A stretch of DNA of 64,000 nt from assembly GCA_951217055.1 (NCBI GenBank), contig OX578281.1, positions 29,699,101 through 29,763,100 of the forward strand, written 5' to 3'. A model generated the notes under the pieces. It did not search any database, was not told the origin of the DNA, and saw only the letters and a program-made list of their open reading frames with translations. This DNA is from Gerris lacustris (Eukaryota > Arthropoda > Insecta > Hemiptera > Gerridae). Positions 1 to 11,459 of the stretch are shown in pieces. Made by a program: the position numbers and the translations under genes. The first letter of the stretch is position 1, and every line of letters starts with the position of its first letter.

Positions 1-395
1 CGAAATCGAGAAATGAATTTTAGCTCTAAATTTGGGGGCGCTACCCCCCAAAAACTCTGAAAAAACATGAAAAAAAATTATTTCTCGAAAACGGTTCCGA
101 CGATTTTGATTAAAAAATTCTAAAATGTAGTCCATTTGAATACGAATCCAACGATATAAGCCGTTTTCCCGGGAAAAATCTAGTTCCTGAGATATTAGCT
201 TAAAACGCGGACGGAGAGAGCCCGGGTTCGATTCCCCGACCAGGAGAAGTTATTTTTATGATAAGTTTTGATGAAATGTTCAATAATATTTAAATGTACA
301 TTTGAAAACTAATAAATGGAAACACTGGGCTAAGTAATTATAAACTCATATATGAGAAAGTTTGTCTGAGTTGTCTCGGACCGATTTTTTAAAAA
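1..395 (+). repeat. R1 dispersed repeat, copy cut by the window edge
   Basis: This is the 3' two-thirds of the commonest dispersed repeat in the window, cut by the window start. It shows the shared landmarks in order: a 'TTTGGGGGCGCTACCCCC' block, an A-rich run, 'AAACGGTTCCGACGATTTTG', 'CCCATTT'-like text, a tRNA-type B box (GGTTCGATTCC at 225-235), 'GATAAATTTTGATAAAATGTT'-like sequence and the end block 'AATGGAAAACACTGGGC'. The best full copy is at 9530-10120. A TAGCTTAAAACG stretch at about 196-207 resembles a pol III A box but lies only about 30 nt before the B box, closer than in a true tRNA. No protein is encoded. A SINE or other non-autonomous element is my inference; the repetition itself is seen directly. 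Confidence 0.75.
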
Positions 396-535
396 AAGTC
401 TGTCTGTTGTCTGTAGTCTATGCTGACTTGTGGAGCCCTAACTACTCTGCCGATTTTGATGAAGTTGGGCATTCGGGTTCTAAAATCATACCCCGAGGTG
501 AAACCAAGAAATTAATTTTTATGCTTATTTGCACT
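396..535 (+). repeat. R1 head fragment directly following the R1 tail
   Basis: Straight after the tail of the 1-395 copy comes the front part of another R1 unit: 'GTCTGTCTGTTGTCTGTAG', 'GTGGAGCCCTAACTACT', 'CCGATTTTGATGAAGTTGG' and 'CATACCCCGAGGTGAAACC'. The same blocks occur at 9640-9720 and 32480-32620. The two pieces are therefore head to tail, either a tandem array or one copy inserted at the end of another. Confidence 0.6.
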
Positions 536-860
536 AAAATTAATTAATAAATATAATATTTAATAAATATAATATTAAATAAATATAATAATTATTATTA
601 ATAAATTAGTTATTACTCGTGGTTTGTCTAAAGTCTAAGCCACACTATTTGGAACAATACGTTGCACCTTAAATATTGCTTAGTGCCGAATTGGAGCGTT
701 ACCGCCTCTAGATTACATCTGATTTTTTTGCTCATCCGATCGAAATTCCTGATCTTCCCCGACCACGGCTCCATTTTTTCAATTTCCCTTCGCGTTCCTC
801 CGCTGCTGTCACTTCTCTAAAATTTAACAAAGTTTTTTTCGAGTGATAGATGAATGGTGG
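536..860. other. AT-rich intergenic or intronic sequence
   Basis: AT-rich sequence beginning with short ATAATATTTAATAAAT-type runs. I see no gene, RNA or recognisable repeat terminus here. Confidence 0.5.
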
Positions 861-944
861 TCAAAATATTCTGAAATGTCCGTGCACTCTTACGGTAGTA
901 TTCACAAAACATTCTCTCATCTTCCTGGAGCTATGTAAGTGATG

Positions 945-1190
945 AAGCTCGCTTGGTCGACTCCTTTCGGTAAATATCGAGTGTATCCAAAATTTTGTGC
1001 ATTTTCTTCCTTCCGTCTGCTCGTCGGGGATGCACTTTTTCCAACTGCATAATCTCATCTACATTGCTTAGTTGACTCCTTTCGGTAAGTATCGAGTGTT
1101 GTGCATTTTCTTCCTCCGTCTGCTCATCGTGGATCCATTTTACATCCACATCTAATAATTCCTTTTCTATGGGAAAACTATAGTGCATCT
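945..1190. repeat. Tandem duplication with a period of about 115 bp
   Basis: Two adjacent similar units are visible. 'GACTCCTTTCGGTAA' starts at 959 and again at 1074. Each is followed by 'TATCGAGTGT', 'GTGCATTTTCTTCC' and 'CCGTCTGCTC'. The second unit lacks about 12 bp (ATCCAAAATTTT) after 'GAGTGT'. Minus-strand open frames of 65 and 85 codons here simply follow the repeat and look like no known protein. Confidence 0.7.
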
Positions 1191-1195
1191 AGAAC

Positions 1196-3268
1196 GAAAA
1201 ATACGAACTGACGAATCCTGCTAGTATACGGACGTTCGGCCGTATTTCCAGTCGTCCGTAAAACGGCATAACATGTCCAGACTTTTATTCGGCCGAGCAC
1301 GGTTCCAATGAAGGGCTCCTCTTATTATTCTTATTATTTTCAATCACGTTTCCAGAATTAAGTTACTTTGAGTATTATCTGATGCAAACAAGTAATTTTC
1401 ATGGATAGAAAGGATATCCGTGTCATTTGCGAAGGTTGCAAGGATTGTTGTAACCTTTTAACAAGCAATTAAAAAATATTAATAAAAAAATGATTTTACT
1501 GTAAAATCCGCGTCACGAAGGGTTTGTAGTCCAACGTTTCGCTTCCGGGGTGTGATACATGGTGATGTTGACTCGAAGCAAACACAAGATATACTTAAGA
1601 CCATGCACTAAGATAAATAGTAGTTATGTTAAAAGTGACATAACAGCTGTAGATATTTATTACACTTCACTTACTACATTTTTGATAGAATAATGACTTT
1701 AATTGCATTAAGAAAAGTGCCTGTCGAGATTGACAGCATAAAAATAAAACATTTAAAGTTAAAACTAATTGATTTTATTTCTTTTTACTTAATTAATACC
1801 GCTAGATTAATTCCAAAATGTCATATCATTCCAAAAATATACGTTTAATCTTCGAATTTATATCAATCAATTTTTTTTATTTATTTATTATTTAGATATA
1901 ATGATAATGGACTGTGTAGGAGTATTCTTTTTTATCAGTTTTTAGAAACTTTATTTTTATTATTTAATTTAAATACATTTTGCCTTATTTCGTCATTTAT
2001 ATGGAAAATGCGTTGGCGTGACAGCTAACAGCTTCATATATTTCCCTAGTCTCTACTGTCAACATTTTAATTAAAAATACATATCAGACGTCAGATTGTT
2101 TTTACAGATGTGCCACAAAATAAATATATTAATGATTCGTTTCATTTCTCATCCAGTTTTTTTTAATTAATTCATCAATTTTTTAATACAAATTCTTTGT
2201 TTTATATTTTTTTTAATTAAATGTTGCTTGTTTATAATTTCTCTATTTATTCTTTAGATTCACCCCTCCTTCGCCTTAAGATTCTACGCCAGATTAGTTA
2301 TTTACTTTCTTACATCCCAATAAACTTTTTCTCTCTATATACATTTTTTATTTGATTATTAATTATCAAGTAAAAATATTTGGAAATAAATAAATCAATA
2401 AATAAAACTAAAATATACTTTTTTTTATAAGGAATTTACCCCCAAAAAAATCCCCCCCTCCTTCCCAACGGCTAGACGTAAAATTCTGAAATAATTCATG
2501 TAAATACCTTATTATAGGGCATTGTAAATTAACCTTGTTGTTGTATAATAACGTATCTACTTAATAATCTACAAACCTCTAAAAAGTACTTGAATGCAAG
2601 TACTTACCTGATTTTTTAAATTAGTGAAGTTAGATTTTATTGGATTTAAATTAAGCATCATTATGTATATAAGAAAATGTTGTTAAAAATTTGTCGGGCT
2701 GATGTTTTACATATTCAATATTTTAGTAACTTTTATGTCAAAATTTGAGTAAAATATTAAAGATATGATTTTAAGATCTCAGTACAAAGCTGTTAACTCA
2801 ATTTCTTAAAACAGTTGTTTAAGATTATAATTGAAATAACTAATACTTAACACATGTTTAAAAAATCAAAAAAGGTGTTTTAAATCCGCTATAATCTTCA
2901 TGGGAATTTTGGGAAGGTAAATAGGTTATGGGAGTTATACAAATACTTAAACTAATCTTATGCTTAAAAGAAGAAAAGAAAAACCATATGGTCTTATTAG
3001 AAAAGACAACGGTACTTCGTAGATTATTATTGGCCAACAGTACGAGGGTTTTCCCACAGTATTTAAACCCTTACAACATGAGGAAAAGGCAATAGAACTG
3101 AAACAAGTTTAGAATTGTGTGTATATAAGAAAAATTCACACACTTAGACATTTTTATTACAAAAAATAATAGTCACGAGCGTTGCTTAGAAATCAAGTTA
3201 GAGCTACTGTTAGATTGCTTGCATTTAAGTACAGTTGCACCAACACATGTTTAAAGATAAAGAGACTT
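1196..3268. other. AT-rich sequence without recognisable genes
   Basis: About 2 kb of AT-rich DNA. A CpG-containing patch at 1215-1310 has repeated 'CGGCCG' words. The block at 2440-2520 ('CCCCCAAAAAAATCCCCCCC', then 'AAATACCTTATTATAGGGC') resembles 42985-43075, so it is probably a fragment of the R5 repeat. No coding or RNA gene is evident. Confidence 0.5.
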
Positions 3269-3269
3269 G

Positions 3270-3297
3270 AAAAAAAAAAAAAAAAAAAAAAAAAAAA
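3270..3297. repeat. Poly-A tract
   Basis: Uninterrupted run of about 28 A. It may be the tail of a retroposed element, but no matching body is recognisable upstream. Confidence 0.9.
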
Positions 3298-3479
3298 TGT
3301 AGGAGGCTAGTTGGTCTGGTTTATGGAGCGATGAACGGTTTAAAATCGTAAAACCGGTTAGAAAATCTGCAACTTCTGTTTTTTTTTATGAGAGAGTAAA
3401 AAGAAGAAGCATGAAGATAGGAGATTTCATTAGAAGTGGATGCAGCTTCAGTTGGAAGTAAAGTAAAGTAGGCTTTTAT

Positions 3480-3525
3480 CCTTATCAGGATGTCGACAAC
3501 AAGATCCTGTTAGGATAAGATAAGT
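3480..3525. repeat. Imperfect hairpin
   Basis: 'TATCCTTATCAGGAT' is followed after 'GTCGACAACAAG' by 'ATCCTGTTAGGATA', giving a stem of about 14 bp with two mismatches. No terminus of a known element class is evident. Confidence 0.5.
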
Positions 3526-3582
3526 GCAGTTAAGTAAAGACTACGTATGATGCATACTAAATGCTTGAACTAATTTAATATA

Positions 3583-3602
3583 GGGGGGGGGGGGGGGGGG
3601 GG
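3583..3602 (+). repeat. Poly-G tract, 20 bp
   Basis: Twenty consecutive G residues, an uncommon homopolymer in AT-rich DNA. Poly-C or poly-G tracts also occur near 7584, 34397, 40939, 43206 and 50174. Confidence 0.9.
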
Positions 3603-3752
3603 TACTTGAAGCCGGAGCTAGAATTGAAAAGGAGTGGAAAAAAGTCATTAAAGTAACGTCTCTATTTTTATATTGAGCAAAAGGGAAAAGCAGTGCTTCA
3701 GATACATTAGAAGTTGGTCGTTTCAACTATAATTTCGTTTAACAGATTTATT

Positions 3753-3754
<2 letters not shown>

Positions 3755-3842
<88 letters not shown>
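3755..3842. repeat. (TA)n microsatellite
   Basis: Pure alternating AT of about 86 bp, ending in a short ATAATAATAG transition. It is one of ten long (TA)n arrays in the window. Confidence 0.95.
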
Positions 3843-3843
<1 letters not shown>

Positions 3844-4013
3844 ATAATAGTAGGGGAACGGATATGATTTTAGCATTCACGGAACTCCCCTTAAACCTTG
3901 GTCAAAAAACTTACGCGAATTGGTTCGATCCCTATAGAGAAGTGAGTCATGTTTTACACGGTTGATCACACTAAGCAGATATGTTAAGTAGCTGATCCTC
4001 TCCCTATAATTAT

Positions 4014-4391
4014 TTAATGTATCGATCTGAACGTAATAGGAAGGGCTAAAAATAAACTTTTCACTTCGTTGTAGATCCCTGCGGGAGCGGGATCTAGCCC
4101 GCGAGATGTTTTTATCCGGCCTTGCACGTCGCAGCAAATGAAGTAGTCAACTGAACTTAAACAATGCAATGTCATAATTTCTCCATTATCAAATGCCATT
4201 TCAACCATACAAACAAATCCCCACGATTCTTGTTGAGGTCTTTTTTGGCCGAAATGTATAGTGCTTATCTGGATATTGCCTACCTTCGTGAAATTCGATG
4301 GCTGAATGTTGTTTACTTTATCCGGTCCTACTTTAGTCCATCCTATCCAGATCTGCCCTTCTACTAAGAGCGCAAGGAAGCTATGTGCCAC
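4014..4391 (-). other. Open frame of 125 codons, probably within a repeat
   Basis: The minus strand has a 125-codon open frame, long for this AT-rich window. I recognise no domain, signal peptide or catalytic motif. Its start lies inside the 'AAGCTATGTGCCACAC' block, which recurs at 4489-4504 and, with one change, at 48442-48457, so the beginning at least belongs to a dispersed repeat. The far end holds GC-rich text (4080-4110, 'GCGGGAGCGGGATCTAGCCC') of the kind found at hAT transposon ends. I treat it as a chance or relic frame, not a gene. Confidence 0.2.
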
Positions 4392-4520
4392 ACTATTTAG
4401 CAGAGTATTTTGGTCCGTTTCTGTCTTTCGGTCTGTCGATCAATTTTTGCGAACCAACTTATCTTAAAAACTACCGTACATAACTAAGCTATGTGCCACA
4501 CTACTTTCATTAATAATAAC
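4380..4520 (+). repeat. R2 dispersed repeat fragment
   Basis: This shares blocks with the R2 family: 'GGTCCGTTTCTGTC', 'GGTCTGTCGATCAATTT', 'GCGAACCAACTTATCTTAAA' and 'AACTACCGTACATAA'. The minus strand of 60395-60420 carries the equivalent text. 'AGCTATGTGCCACAC' occurs on both sides of this piece (about 4380 and 4490), a short direct duplication. Confidence 0.55.
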
Positions 4521-5298
4521 CATTGAAAAAAAAAATTGGCTTCTTCGAAAAAGGAAGAATTAAAGGCCTATACTATAAATGTATTAATGTTTATCTTAGT
4601 GCAAGAAGAATCTAATTTTACTTAAATCTGTTATGATATTGGTACGGTAAAAATTCCACATAGAGGAATTTGTATTATATTATAGGCAATATTAGGCGGG
4701 GCCGTCCTAAATCCATAAAATTCCAACATCCGGCTTTTCTTAATAACCATTTAAAAAACAAAAAAACAAATTATGAAATTATTGAACAGTGTTTTTTATT
4801 CTTCTACCTTTAATTTATCCCCCTAAAAACTGATTAGAAATTATAAAGCGGCTATCAAATTAATCTTAAAACATTCTGTTCTCGTTTTACAAATTTTCTG
4901 AAGAAAAAAATATCTTATTATTAATAATAAAACGGGAGTTATTTAACATAGACTTACAAGTGGGATGGAGACGGAAGGAAGAATCTTCTAGCGATTTAGA
5001 GACCAAATTAGTGAGATAATTGGCAAGGTCGAATTTGGGGCTGCAGACTGCAGACTTTTAAGTTGTTTTTTCTTATAGACTCTGGTGCCTTTGCCTTGTT
5101 ATTGGTTTTCAGTCTCTCTGAACGTCACAGAATCCTCAACTCTTTCTTTTCTTAAATAAAAACTGCAGGTAACGTATAATTACTTGCAACGGGTCAGTCT
5201 GGAGTCTAGGGAACCAACGGGAACCTTCCGACACTACTAATCTATCCGTCGAGTGAAAGCAAATAATTCCTCTTGGGTAGATTCTCTTACATTTTCGT

Positions 5299-5299
<1 letters not shown>
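4521..5299. other. AT-rich sequence, nothing recognised
   Basis: Mostly AT-rich with a more balanced part at 4960-5280. There is a possible AG/GT junction at 5168 ('ACTGCAGGTAACG') with a modest pyrimidine tract. It is weaker than the sites at 21527 and 49799, and I do not call it. Confidence 0.4.

Positions 5300-5329
<30 letters not shown>
5300..5329. repeat. Poly-T tract
   Basis: Run of about 30 T, read as poly-A on the minus strand. Confidence 0.9.
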
Positions 5330-5333
<4 letters not shown>

Positions 5334-5871
5334 AATAACAGAAATTAATAGTTGCTAGACTCGTGAACGGAAATTATTCCACTTGGATAACGTTAGATTT
5401 TCTCAGAAGGAATTAGTTAATTTATTTCTCTGAACTATTAATTCTACGATTAACAATCATACTTATTAAATGCTAACGGTTTATTCAACACAAAAATCCA
5501 AAAGTGAAACGTACATTTATGGGCTCTTTTTTCTAAGTAAAAAACAGTACATATTTTTAAAACATTAGGTTTTGGTTAGAAATTAAATGCAATTAATTGC
5601 ATTGACAGAGATTTTATGGTTGTTGATTCGAGTACAGTAACGATAACTATGTTGTGTCGAAACGGTCTGTATTTTATTTATGGTTTATGACAATTTACTG
5701 ATTAATTGAAATTGTGATAGTAGTGTTTATTATGCCTCATATCAACCATGAGCAAGAGAACGTACACATGATGTAAAACTTCATATTTTTTAAAGATCTA
5801 GTAGGCCATAACACCTCGGAAAAAATGGTGGTGATTACTGTTCTCAAATATATTATCTCAGACTTTGCAGG

Positions 5872-5955
5872 AATATTAGGCCCAATGCACACAAAAGAGT
5901 CAACAGGCGGAGGCGCGGCACTGGCGAGGCGTAAAGCGCGACGTTTCAACGCCTC
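5872..5955. mobile_element. Possible Harbinger-type element end
   Basis: 'TTAGGCCCAATGCACACAAA' is followed by a GC-rich, CpG-dense stretch to about 5952. The TTA next to GGCC and the CACAC word match the ends of the better-supported elements at 42226 and 38293. No matching inverted end is seen nearby, so this could be a truncated element. A 70-codon minus-strand open frame across it has no recognisable content. Confidence 0.3.
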
Positions 5956-6221
5956 CTCTATATAAACCTTAAAGGGTTCAGAGTAGACGAAGTTCTTGAG
6001 TCAATAGTCACAGTGACTCGGTCATCTATAAATTGATTCCTGGTAAAAATTCAAACTCGTGCATGCTCAGCTCAGTTACAACACATAGTACTTAAGAGAA
6101 GTCTAACTTAACCAAATTTCTCAAGAGCAATCTTCTTCGTATAGAGAAAGTGTTAATTACAATGCACAACTATCATATTTTTTTTTTTTTTTTTCCAAAA
6201 CGTCAGTAAACCCACAACTTA

Positions 6222-6350
6222 AATTTTTACTTTTGTCTGATCATCACTATCCTCAATTTTTACTTATGTCTGATCATCGCTATCCTCAATTTTTACTTTT
6301 GTCTGATCATCGCTATCCTCAATTTTTACTCTTGTCTAAAGCTTTGCTCA
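6222..6350 (+). repeat. Tandem repeat, 33-bp unit, about 3.5 copies
   Basis: Units start at 6222, 6255, 6288 and 6321. Each begins 'AATTTTTACTTNTGTC' and continues 'TGATCATCNCTATCCTC' with one or two changes; the last unit is partial. The flank before it ('AAACGTCAGTAAACCCACAA') resembles the text after the poly-C at 50194, where only one degenerate unit follows, so the array expanded inside a dispersed repeat. Confidence 0.85.
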
Positions 6351-8160
6351 CTTGTGAAATCAACCAATAAGACTAGTGTACCTTATCGTTTGCTGTATTG
6401 ATATATATTTTTTTAAATAAAATAATTTTAAATTTTAAATGTATAGCTAACAATAATTCTAACAACAATAAACAATCACTAGGAATCTCCATTTATTTAT
6501 GTTGGTACGCTATAATATTTCAAAAAATCTCCATTTAGTTATATACATTAATAAAATTACCACAGTTCTCTATTTAGTTATTGATTTTTTTTTTATGTAA
6601 TAATTCATAATGAAATATGTATCTCTTTCTCAATTTTTACACTATGAAAATCTCAAAACATTCTTCTTAATTAAAACAATCACACTCATCCATACCCCCT
6701 TTTTCCCCATAAAGAGCAATTTCCTTAAAACGATTTAATACATTTTTCATCCCCCTTCTCTTCCTCTTCATCTTTTTATTTTTCCTTACTTGCATTTATA
6801 AGTTTACATGTCCATTTTGGAAAGTGGGTGGCCCGTCAAGTACAAAAAGAGAGAAGGGGAGAGGAAGAAGAGCCAATAAAAAAATGCCACAGTACTTGAT
6901 AATGTTATACAAATAATCGTAACTTTTTTCCAGTCCAAATAGTTCCCAAGGGTGGTGTTTAGGGAAGTGATTTTTTTTTTTTTTTTTTTTTTTTGGTTTA
7001 GACCTTTTATTAGGGTTGTATGTTTTTAAGAAGGCAGGTTTGAAAGAGAGAGAATAAAAAGCTCAAGGAAATAAAACTGAAACACATTGAGGGTGGTTTT
7101 TGCGACTTGTCCAACCCTACTCAAACTGTACACTTCCATTAGCTAGAAAGCTTCTCCCCTTTTTTTCTCTTTTTCTTTCCTCCGCCCAACCCCCCTTTTG
7201 ACTGAAGAATCGTAACAGGACTAAACCTGATTCCTCTAAGTACAGGGGGTGGTTTTGCTCACTCTTAAGGGTAGAAGAAGTGGTAAGAGAGAGTAAGGAG
7301 GGCCAATGAGAAACTCGAAAATTGGTCAGACTTAAAACCACACTAAAAAAAGATAAATAATAATAAAGAGCCATCCCACTTTCCTGAAAAGTTAGCAGAG
7401 AAAAGCTTTGGGGTAAAGGAAGGAAGAGATGTCTCCCTTTTCATTTATGGTCTAGGAGACTACCCAGTCTAGGACACTATCCAGAACTGTAACTACTCTA
7501 TACTCTGGAATAGTATCCGGTGGTACGATTCCCCTATATATAAAGTAGATTAAAAGTGAAAAGAATGTGCTTGCACTCTTCCGCCCCCCCCCCCCCTCCT
7601 CTTCCTCCTTACAAAAATTGGTTAAGTGACAATTGCATTAAGTGAATGTACAGTTATTGACCAAGCCAAGAGGAAATCTAATAAGATAACTACCCCTTAA
7701 CTTAACTAGGGGAAATAGAGAACTTTTTTTCTCTCTCAACTTTCTGTTAAATGCAGTATAGACAAATATAAATATATAATGTAATACAAATTTGATTATT
7801 ATTACAATATATATATTTATATATATAAAGTAATCAAATAAAAATTCTCTAAAATACTGCAACGGTGATCAATAAAGAAGAAATAAAAATAAATTAAACA
7901 TATAAAGTGGATTATAACAAAGGCAATACAAAATTACTGTAATTTTATAAATTGCATTTTCTTCTCCACTACTTGCTTTCAAAATTTGTCCTCAAAATAT
8001 AGAATAGTATAGCTTATAGCTTGATAAATTGTTGTTTATAGAATTTTGTGATTTTTTTTTGTTCTAACTCAATTTATAAAAGAATAAGCTGTTAAAAATG
8101 TTGCTTATTTATGAATTTTTAATATATTATGAAAGTTTAAATTTGATACTATCCGTGATA
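6351..8160. other. AT-rich sequence with homopolymer tracts
   Basis: Contains poly-T at 6971-6994 and poly-C at 7584-7596, with purine- and pyrimidine-skewed patches between. I recognise no gene. The minus-strand open frame at 7117-7374 lies in a purine-rich, stop-poor patch and is probably fortuitous. Confidence 0.5.
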
Positions 8161-8174
8161 AACCAAGTGGGTGC

Positions 8175-8370
8175 TCTTTTATTAAAGAAGGAGACATAAG
8201 GCAAAACTTAATAATTCCCCCCTGTGCAAAGGGATATTTAGTACAAAGTATTTTAGGTCAAAGTTTAAGACAGGAATATTATCTCTTTTCTGTACAGAAA
8301 TGTGATGTTCCTTTGGCCCAAAATGCTGTGCTTTGTAATATCGCTTTGTCCTTATAAATAATTTGATCAA
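8175..8370. repeat. Fragment of a short dispersed repeat
   Basis: Shares 'AAGGGATATTTAG' followed by 'ACAAAG' and a 'GATGTTCCTTTG'-type block with 31190-31250, 32920-32960 and 53460-53520. The inverted ends of the MITE copies at 32849 and 53433 are not visible here. Confidence 0.45.
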
Positions 8371-9100
8371 TGATTATTATTATTTATTTATATGTACCTA
8401 TATGAAAGTTCACATTTCTTTATCTAATTGTCATACCCACCCAGGTAATGTCAAATTTGTTGTTGGGAACCAAACTAAAAAAAGGCTTTCGTGACTCCGT
8501 CCACACTAGCAAACTTCGCTAAACAATTCGCTTGGTGAATTCTTTTGTTTTTATGGCAAAACCTAGCTTTTAATCAGATGTACCAAATTAGGTCTCGGCT
8601 TAATTCCCCTAATCCTGCTTATACAAAAGAATCAGCAATCACCATTATAGCAACTTTTAAGCCGTGTCCTCACCCTCACCATGCCTACCAAGTGAGGACC
8701 TGTTTTACTAAGTCGACGCCGCCATGTCGATTTCAACCCGACTATAGTGGCGGTCTATTTCAAAGAAAGCCGTGCCGAGCGGCTTGTGTGACAAGCTTCC
8801 TCGTCACATCTTACTATGTATATTAAATACTTTATCCTTCTGTTGCTGTTGTCTAGACCTGAAACCCGACTGATGCATGTCTGCTATAAGCACTATGGTG
8901 ACGCTCATCCATCCATATTTGGCAAAACCGACCGGGTCTGCCGATGGTCATAGTCAGGATGCGCCTTTACAGTATATAGGCACTCTAGATTACTAGATCT
9001 CATTGAGTAACCCGACTTGTAAGAGCTTTGGTGACACAGTTAGACCTCTTATCTTCAAATTTGGAGTTTTTAAAATTTTATAGTCAAATTTTTTAGAAAC
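8371..9100. other. Mixed-composition sequence, no gene recognised
   Basis: 8640-8990 is more GC-rich than its surroundings and contains a 93-codon plus-strand open frame (8545-8826) without recognisable motifs. 8474-8535 ('GACTCCGTCCACACTAGC') resembles the word content of Harbinger-type ends, but no partner end was found. Confidence 0.35.
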
Positions 9101-9529
9101 AAGTAAATTCAATAAACATTCTAGATAGCATGCTTTTAAAGATTGTTTACATTTTTTTTTTCTCGAATTTTACCGCAAAAAATGATCTAAAATATATTTA
9201 TTTATCGGCAAATTAAATTTTTCATTAATTTTTCCTGTGTTTGTCTGTCTGTTGTTAAGGTATCTGCATGTCCTAAAGTTCCCACCCCAAAAAGTTTAAA
9301 CAGTTATGTTATGTCGTGTAATAACCCAAACACAGGAAAAATATGGGGAAGCCCTAGAAAGTCATCCCTTAAAAACAAGGGGTTGCATTTTTAACAGAAA
9401 TGCGTCATGTAAGGTTTTAAATGAAAGAGGTGCGGGCGTCTTATGTACAAATATGTAATTGGTTTCGTTTTTTTGTCAATTCATTTTTGCGCCATGTGTC
9501 TTTAAAAATTGAGCCCCTCACCCCTTTAT

Positions 9530-10120
9530 TTTTACTTTCTGATATAAAGAGAAAGTATTGTGATGGCGCGAAAATTTGATTTTGAAAGTTTGATGGATTT
9601 ACACGTTTTGAGGTTCCCTGAGTCCAAAAAAGTGGTTTTTAAGAAATGTCTGTCTGTTTGTCGTCTGTGCAGACGCGTGGAGCTAAAATTACTGGTCTGA
9701 TTTTGAAATCGAGAAATGAATTTTAGCTTCAAATTTGGGGGCGCTACCCCCTAAAACTCTAAAAAAAAAAAAAAAAAAAAAAAAATTTATCGAAAACGGT
9801 TCCGACGATTTTGATTTAAAAAAATCAAAAATTTAGCCCATTTAAATACAAATCTCTTAACTATATACGCCGTTGTCCCAGGTAAAATCTAGTTCATGAG
9901 AAAATAGCTTTAAACGTGTAGACATCGAGAGAGGCCGGGGTCGATTCCCCGCCGAGGAGGTTTCTTTTATGATAAATTTTGATAAAATGTTCAATAATAA
10001 TTGAATGCACCTACGAAAACTAGAAAAATAATAAATGGAAAACTCTGGGCTAAGTAATTATGACCTCATATTATTTGAGAAAGTTTGTCTGAGTTGTATC
10101 GGACCTATTTTTTTAAAAAA
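9530..10120 (+). repeat. R1 dispersed repeat, most complete copy
   Basis: Reference copy for the R1 family. It starts with 'ACTTTCTGATATAAAGAGAA', in which ACTTTCT and AGAAAGT form a small inverted repeat. Then come 'AGTATTGTGATGGCGCGAAA', 'ACACGTTTTGAGGTTCCCTG', a 'GTCTGTCTG' block, 'GCAGACGCGTGGAGC', the 'GGGGGCGCTACCCCC' block, poly-A at 9761-9785, 'CGGTTCCGACGATTTTG', a B-box-like sequence at 9938-9948, and the end block 'AATGGAAAACTCTGGGC' followed by 'GAGTTGTATCGGACC'. Total length is about 590 bp with no open frame. Nearly the same order recurs in at least eight places. A non-autonomous element transcribed by pol III is possible but unproven. Confidence 0.8.
9761..9785. repeat. Poly-A tract inside R1
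   Basis: Internal 25-A run at a position that is A-rich in other R1 copies too, so it is an internal expansion rather than an element end. Confidence 0.85.
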
Positions 10121-11459
10121 TAGGCAAATGAATAAGATATTATGGAATTTGAATACAGTTTCAACTTTCAACATAATATGAGATTTTTTCAACAACGAGC
10201 AAATTTTAAACAGAATTACATTTACTCTTTGCAAAAACAAAAAAATAAATGTTTCTTAAGGAATTTTTAATACCTTGCATATTTTGTAAGAAAGAAATGT
10301 TTCATATATTTTTAAAAAAACCAGATGGACTTAAAATGCAATTAAAATACATTGCTGTTTAAACCAAAACCGTCTTCTATTTATTTATTTCCTTTTCAGA
10401 GAAAAAGACGTACTGCATCGGAGAAAAAAGGAAATGAAAAAAGAGCCAAGAGAAGGAGGGAAACAGAAAAAACAACAAATTTAGTCTTAATTTAGTTTCT
10501 TTAAAATAATCAGTAAAGATGTAGGGTTTTAAAAACTGGCGTCCAGTGACGCCATTTAGAGACAGCTTCACTTCGTAACGTATTACCTCCATGATTCTTC
10601 TGTTGTACAAGAAGATAAAAAAAAAAAAAAACTTTTAAATTTATATCCATTCTGGCGACACTAAATATAAATATTTACGTGGTTTTTTTTAAAGACCTAA
10701 ATAGGTAAAAAGGAAGGAACTTTTTTCTCTCGAAGAAAATGTTTCCTTAGCGCCACAGAATACAAACAGTAAGAGAAAAAAGGTTGCTTATATTGTAAAC
10801 AAGAGGTATAGAAGCTACCCCTTTTTGTAAATGAATAGACTTTAGTTAGTCAAATAAAGAAAAAAGTTTCAATAACAGATGTTATCAATGATATGTTAGT
10901 ATGAATGAATCAATTGTTTAGCTCTAAATAATTCTGTTTAGAAAAAAATGAATGAATTAAAAAAAAATTAGAAACAAAAAATAAATGAATGAATTAGAGG
11001 CGATATGAAAACAGTGGCACGCGTCTCAACTGTTAACATTTCTAAAACATTTGAAAATGAGACGCCAATGGCGCTTTCATTGTTCCGTACATCTGGCTCG
11101 AGGCGCCACTGTTTTCAATTATATACAGTCTTTTCCATCTCACCGTTATTGTGCTGTACAGTCGGAATAAAAAACAACAACAAAACAAACAATTTATAAC
11201 AAGACTCTTTAAGTAGTATAATAAAAAAAAAATGAATCAAAAATCGCATTAGTTGTTATAAAGAATATGATTTTTTAATCTCTACCAAAAAAATAATTAT
11301 ATTTCGTTTATAAATTTTTTTATAACTATAATTTTCTCAAGGTAAAATGGAAAATTGTTAACAAAGATTAATTACTATTACATTTAATAAAAATTATTAT
11401 ATGTATTTAGCTACAAATAATGTAGTTAAATACATTTAATTAATTAATTAAATGCTTGG
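10121..11459. other. AT-rich sequence, nothing recognised
   Basis: No gene, RNA or element terminus visible. The minus-strand open frame at 10377-10610 and the plus-strand one at 11005-11199 have no recognisable motif. Confidence 0.5.

Noticed and set aside
4014..4391. 125-codon minus-strand open frame as a host gene
   Set aside because: Its start is inside a dispersed repeat end (AAGCTATGTGCCACAC), and no domain or splice context supports it. Kept only as a low-confidence note.
5160..5175. AG/GTAACG junction at 5168 as a further recursive splice site
   Set aside because: The pyrimidine tract is interrupted by an A-rich stretch and the donor is weak. It does not share the downstream GTAAGT of the two accepted sites.
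6222..6350. 33-bp tandem array as a CRISPR array
   Set aside because: The units are contiguous with no unique spacers, and the DNA is clearly eukaryotic.
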